DNA of 33,952 bases from Balamuthia mandrillaris (lineage: Eukaryota; Discosea; Longamoebia; Balamuthiidae). The notes beneath the pieces were generated by a model. It was not told where the DNA came from and did no database searches. It worked only from the letters and a program-made list of their open reading frames with translations. Below are positions 30,881 to 33,952 of the stretch, piece by piece (position 1 is the stretch's first letter; each line of letters opens with the position of its first letter). The DNA lies in contig JAVKOQ010000479.1 of the NCBI GenBank assembly GCA_031835245.1, positions 1 through 33,952 of the forward strand. Reading direction: 5' to 3'. A program made the position numbers and the translations under genes.

Positions 30881-31696
30881 CTTTGCTCTTCATGGCCGTT
30901 CTTCTTCTTTGGTTGCGCTGGCTGTTCTTTTTCTTCATGGCCTTCTCCGTTGTGCCCGCACGGCCCTTCACGGCCTTTCTTCTTCTTTGAGGTCACGCTG
31001 CTTTTCATGGCCTTTCTTCTCCTTTATGACTGCACTCACTGCTCGTTACAGCCGTTTTCCCTCTTTGCTGGCTGGCTTTTCTCCTTCTTTGAGGCCACAC
31101 TGGCTGCTCTTTGCTGTCTTTCTTCTCCTTTGCGGCTGGCTGGCTGCTGCACTCACTGCTCTTCACGGCCTTTCTTTTCCTTCGTGGCTGTACTGCTCTT
31201 CACAGCCTTTCTTCTCCTTTGTGCTTTTCTTCTCTTTCATAGATGGCCTTTCTTCTTCTTTGAGGCCGTGCTGCTCTTCACGACCTTTCTTCTCCTTTGT
31301 GACTGACTGTACTGCTCTCCATGACCTTTGTTTTCCTTTGTGACTGCACTTACTGCTCTCCACGGCCTTGGTTTTTCCTTCAGGACCTTTCTTCTTTGAG
31401 GCCATGCTGCTTTTCACAACCTTTCTTCTTCTTTGTGACTGGCCGCACTGCTCTCCATGATCTTTGTTTTCCTTTGTGACTGCACTCACTGCTCTTCACG
31501 GCCTTGGTTTTTCCTTCATGACCTTTCTTCTTAGAGGCCGTGCTGCTCTTCACGACCTTTCTTTCTTCTCCTTTGTGACTGGCCGCACTGCTCTCCATGA
31601 TCTTTGTTTTCCTTTGTGACTGTACTCACTGCTCTTCACGGCCTTGTTAGCCTGTTCATCTTTCTTTTTTGCTTTGCTTGTTTTTTTGGTATACTT

Positions 31697-31762
31697 CTTT
31701 TCTTTTCTTTTCTTTTCTTTTCTTTTCTTTTCTTTTCTTTTCTTTTCTTTTCTTTTCTTTTA
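31697..31762. repeat. (CTTTT)n array
   Basis: About 13 pentanucleotide units, the same unit as in the FANCI-like intron at 8253-8310. Confidence 0.9.
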
Positions 31763-31925
31763 AACTCTCTTTGTTATTGTCGTTCTATTCACTCATTGCA
31801 TGCACTTACTCACTCATTCATTTACTTGCCTTTTTCGTTATGGCTGAGCTCTTTTTTGACCTACTAAACCCGAGTAGAAGCATTGGCTTGCTCAGCACTG
31901 TATTTTCAAAGGAATCACCTCTTTT

Positions 31926-31927
31926 AT

Positions 31928-32010
<83 letters not shown>

Positions 32011-32262
32011 ATTTGTTGTTGTTATTTGTTGTTGTTATTTATTTGTTATTGTTATTGTTGTTGTTGTTATTTATTTGTTATTGTTATTAATATTATTGTT
32101 ATTGTTATTCTTATTATTTATTTATAACAAATTTATTGTTATTATTGACATTAATTGTTATTATTATTGTTATTTATTATTTATTATTTATTTATTTATT
32201 TATTTATTATTATTTATTATTATTTATTTATTATTATTATTATTTATTTATTTGAATTATAT
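31926..32262. repeat. (TTG)n passing into TTATT/TTTA-rich low-complexity DNA
   Basis: About 28 TTG units, then TTATTG and TTTA mixtures. No gene seen. Confidence 0.9.
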
Positions 32263-32299
32263 AGCTGTTCTATTTACTTAACTAACTGACAGCCTCTGC

Positions 32300-32674
32300 A
32301 TGAGATAAAAATGGAGCAGATGGATAGTGGGCTAGATGGTGGGCAGGCAGATGGATTGATGGACGGATGGACGGACGGACGGACGGACGGACGGACGGAT
32401 GGATGGATGGATAGACGGACAAATTGACTGGTTATCTTACTAACTAACTAACATACTCTTTGCTTTGTTTGTTTATCTTCAGGGAACAGGCAATTACTTG
32501 ATCATTCATCCACTTGCTCATTCACTCACTCACTCACTCGTTGGTTGGCTCTGTCAGCTATTGACTGACATGCTTATTCTACATTGACTTGTTGTTGTTG
32601 TTGTTGTTGTTGTTGTTATTGTTTTGTTTCATAAGGACTTGCTTGCTTGCTTACTTGCTTGTATTTTTGCTCAC
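32300..32674. repeat. mixed short tandem repeats, no gene seen
   Basis: Includes GGAC units at 32360-32397 flanked by GGAT units, a CTCA run near 32522-32540, TTG units at 32589-32620, and TTGC units at 32640-32660. Confidence 0.85.
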
Positions 32675-33125
32675 TTCTAAATAATGGCTTTGTTAACAAA
32701 GCAAAATAGATAAAACTTGGACTATCAAAGGCCAAGGACTCTTCGGGAAGAGCTTTTAAAGTGTCAACGGACCAAGAAGATTGAATAGATGGAAAGTAAT
32801 ACTTCTTTGAAGCAAGAGCAACATGAATAACAGCGGTTGTATTTGTTTTTGGCCCTCTCATTCTTGATATGCAAACAAAGAATCCTCTAACTTTACACTT
32901 GTCATCTTTTGATACACGCATACATGTATGGATGGATAAATGGAATAGATGGAGTAATTAAAAGACCTGCGATGGCAATTATTTTATATTATAGACTATG
33001 TTGGACTTTTTTTTTATCAAGTGCGAGTGAACTAGCAAGTGAGCGAGCTGTGATAACGGTACGACCAAAATAACTGCGAAGCAAATCCATTACTTCTCGT
33101 GATGATTCTGACTTTGGTCGTTTTT
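32675..33125 (-). CDS. candidate subtelomeric split gene fragment, unknown function
   Basis: Two minus-strand exons with coding character join in phase. Exon 33125-33063 (acceptor CATTCCTGAG) reads KRPKSESSREVMDLLRSYFG. Exon 32905-32675 (acceptor TATCAAAAG, donor GTGAGC) reads DKCKVRGFFVCISRMRGPK, then TAVIHVALASKKYYFPSI and SLAFDSPSFIYFALLTK. Composition is balanced, unlike the repeats around it. I see neither the start nor the final exon. If the donor at 32674 is not used, the frame runs to a stop at about 32616 through TTG-repeat-derived sequence. The family is not recognised. It may be a degenerate copy of a gene elsewhere. Confidence 0.4.
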
Positions 33126-33231
33126 CTCAGGAATGAAGGTATATGACATTTTTATTTGGGATAACAAAGAGTTAAAAACAATACTAAGTCTATAAACACC
33201 AATAGTACTGTGGGTCAGATGTTGTTACGAC

Positions 33232-33352
33232 GCCGAGCTTTGCAAATTTAGTGCTATGCACTAATGCCGCATTGTCCAAACGTTCTGAGGCTTTCACGAT
33301 GCCGAGCTTTGCAAATTTAGTGCTATGCACTAATGCCGCATTGTCCAAACGT
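33232..33352. repeat. tandem duplication of a 52-bp sequence, period 69 bp
   Basis: Positions 33232-33283 and 33301-33352 are identical over 52 bases, beginning GCCGAGCTTTGCAAATTTAG. The unit contains a small palindrome, AGTGCTATGCACT. Identity suggests a recent duplication. Confidence 0.9.
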
Positions 33353-33872
33353 CATTCTGATATTAGCAGTACGCTCTCTCGATTTTAAGTATTAACAATC
33401 ATTTCAAAAACAAGAATATACAGTATTACCGACCATGAACAACAAGGACAACAAAAGTAAAATAAGAAAGGTTTGTTTGCTTTGTATTCATGTTTAGTTT
33501 AAACAAGTTAGTTGTGTAGGAATGAATGGATGAAAGTAGAAAAAGACAAAGTCTTTGCTAATGAATTAGTTATATAAAAAAGCTTTTGAGCGAATGAGCG
33601 AGTGAGTAGGTGAGTGAATGAGCAAGTGGACAACAAAGCAAATAAAACTCAAGTACGTATTATATTCAGTAACAAACTAAAGCATTGTTGTTCAGATTTA
33701 CTAGGTATTTACTAACGGTTAAAGAGAAAGTGCAGTGAGCAAGGACCAAAAGGCTCAACTGCCTTGCAATAAATAAGAAGATATGTAATATATCAACAAT
33801 AAATAAAAAGTAACACCACAAGGCTAGATGGAAAAGAAGAGAGACGTACAAAAAAAAAAAAAAAGAAAAACA
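33353..33872. other. AT-rich subtelomeric spacer, no gene seen
   Basis: AT-rich DNA with GAGTGAGC-type short repeats near 33585-33630 and a short A run at 33850. Open frames are small and AT-driven. Confidence 0.6.
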
Positions 33873-33952
33873 TTAGGTAAGGTTAGGGCAAAGCTAGGTT
33901 AGGTCTAGGGCTAAAGGAAATTTCGATCAGATCAGGGTTAGGGTTAGGGTTA
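33873..33952 (+). repeat. telomere (TTAGGG)n with degenerate proximal repeats
   Basis: The window ends in three consecutive GGGTTA units after ATCAGATCAGGG. Before it (33873-33915) lie degenerate forms such as AGGTAAGGTTAGGG, GCTAGGTTAGG and TCTAGGGCTA. The G-rich strand runs 5' to 3' toward the right end, as expected for a right-hand chromosome end. Confidence 0.95.

Larger units (their letters stand above)
29991..31655. repeat. degenerate pyrimidine-rich subtelomeric minisatellite
   Basis: Dozens of imperfect units of about 35-55 bp built around CACTGCTCTTCACGGCC and TTTCTTCTCCTTTGTGGC. Unit spacing is irregular. Open frames on both strands (for example KEKKGREEQ on the minus strand) follow the repeat and are not convincing genes. 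No other gene is seen in this 1.6-kb stretch. Confidence 0.85.

Noticed and set aside
30063-31598. Overlapping plus- and minus-strand open frames in the subtelomeric minisatellite
   Set aside because: Repeat-driven composition on both strands, no splice logic, and no conserved block.

Overview
This is the end of a linear eukaryotic chromosome. The last 28 bases are TTAGGG telomere repeats, with degenerate telomere-like sequence just before them. Genes are split by short GT-AG introns (mostly about 45-250 nt). There are no bacterial-style operons. Simple-sequence repeats are extremely dense in introns, intergenic DNA and even coding exons. This points to a microbial eukaryote (protist or alga) with a microsatellite-rich genome. 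I considered a rhizarian such as a foraminiferan, but the sequence alone cannot fix the lineage.

Left part (1-18.2 kb), gene-bearing. On the minus strand, a multi-exon gene encodes a von Willebrand A (vWA) domain protein whose reading frame runs, by phase-consistent splicing, into a C-terminal MOB domain (35-4574). Upstream of it on the same strand is an unrecognised coiled-coil protein (4718-5472). A divergent promoter gap then leads to a long plus-strand helical-repeat gene with about 15 exons, which I assign to the FANCI family of DNA crosslink repair (5633-12215). A long TTTG array and a decayed Fanzor (eukaryotic TnpB-like nuclease) copy follow. Next come a plus-strand F-box/armadillo-repeat gene (13885-15782), a poorly resolved gap, and a plus-strand CAP10-type glycosyltransferase with a membrane anchor (16544-18163).

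Middle (18.2-21.7 kb), repetitive. There is an isolated minus-strand terminal exon, a short interstitial telomere-like motif, two copies of a GC-rich hairpin repeat, and about 25 copies of a roughly 100-bp tandem repeat.

Right part (22-30 kb). Two low-complexity-rich genes face each other and converge on a long CAA array. One is an unrecognised acidic, probably nuclear protein on the plus strand (22084-26963). The other is a minus-strand protein with a 2-oxoglutarate/Fe(II) dioxygenase-like domain, perhaps TET/JBP-like (27322-29804).

Subtelomere (30-34 kb). Degenerate pyrimidine-rich minisatellites, GACC, CTTTT, TTG and GGAC arrays, a candidate small split gene on the minus strand (32675-33125), a 52-bp tandem duplication, and the telomere. 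Exon boundaries are read by eye from splice signals, frame and family resemblance. I describe no operon or pathway because neighbouring genes appear functionally independent.
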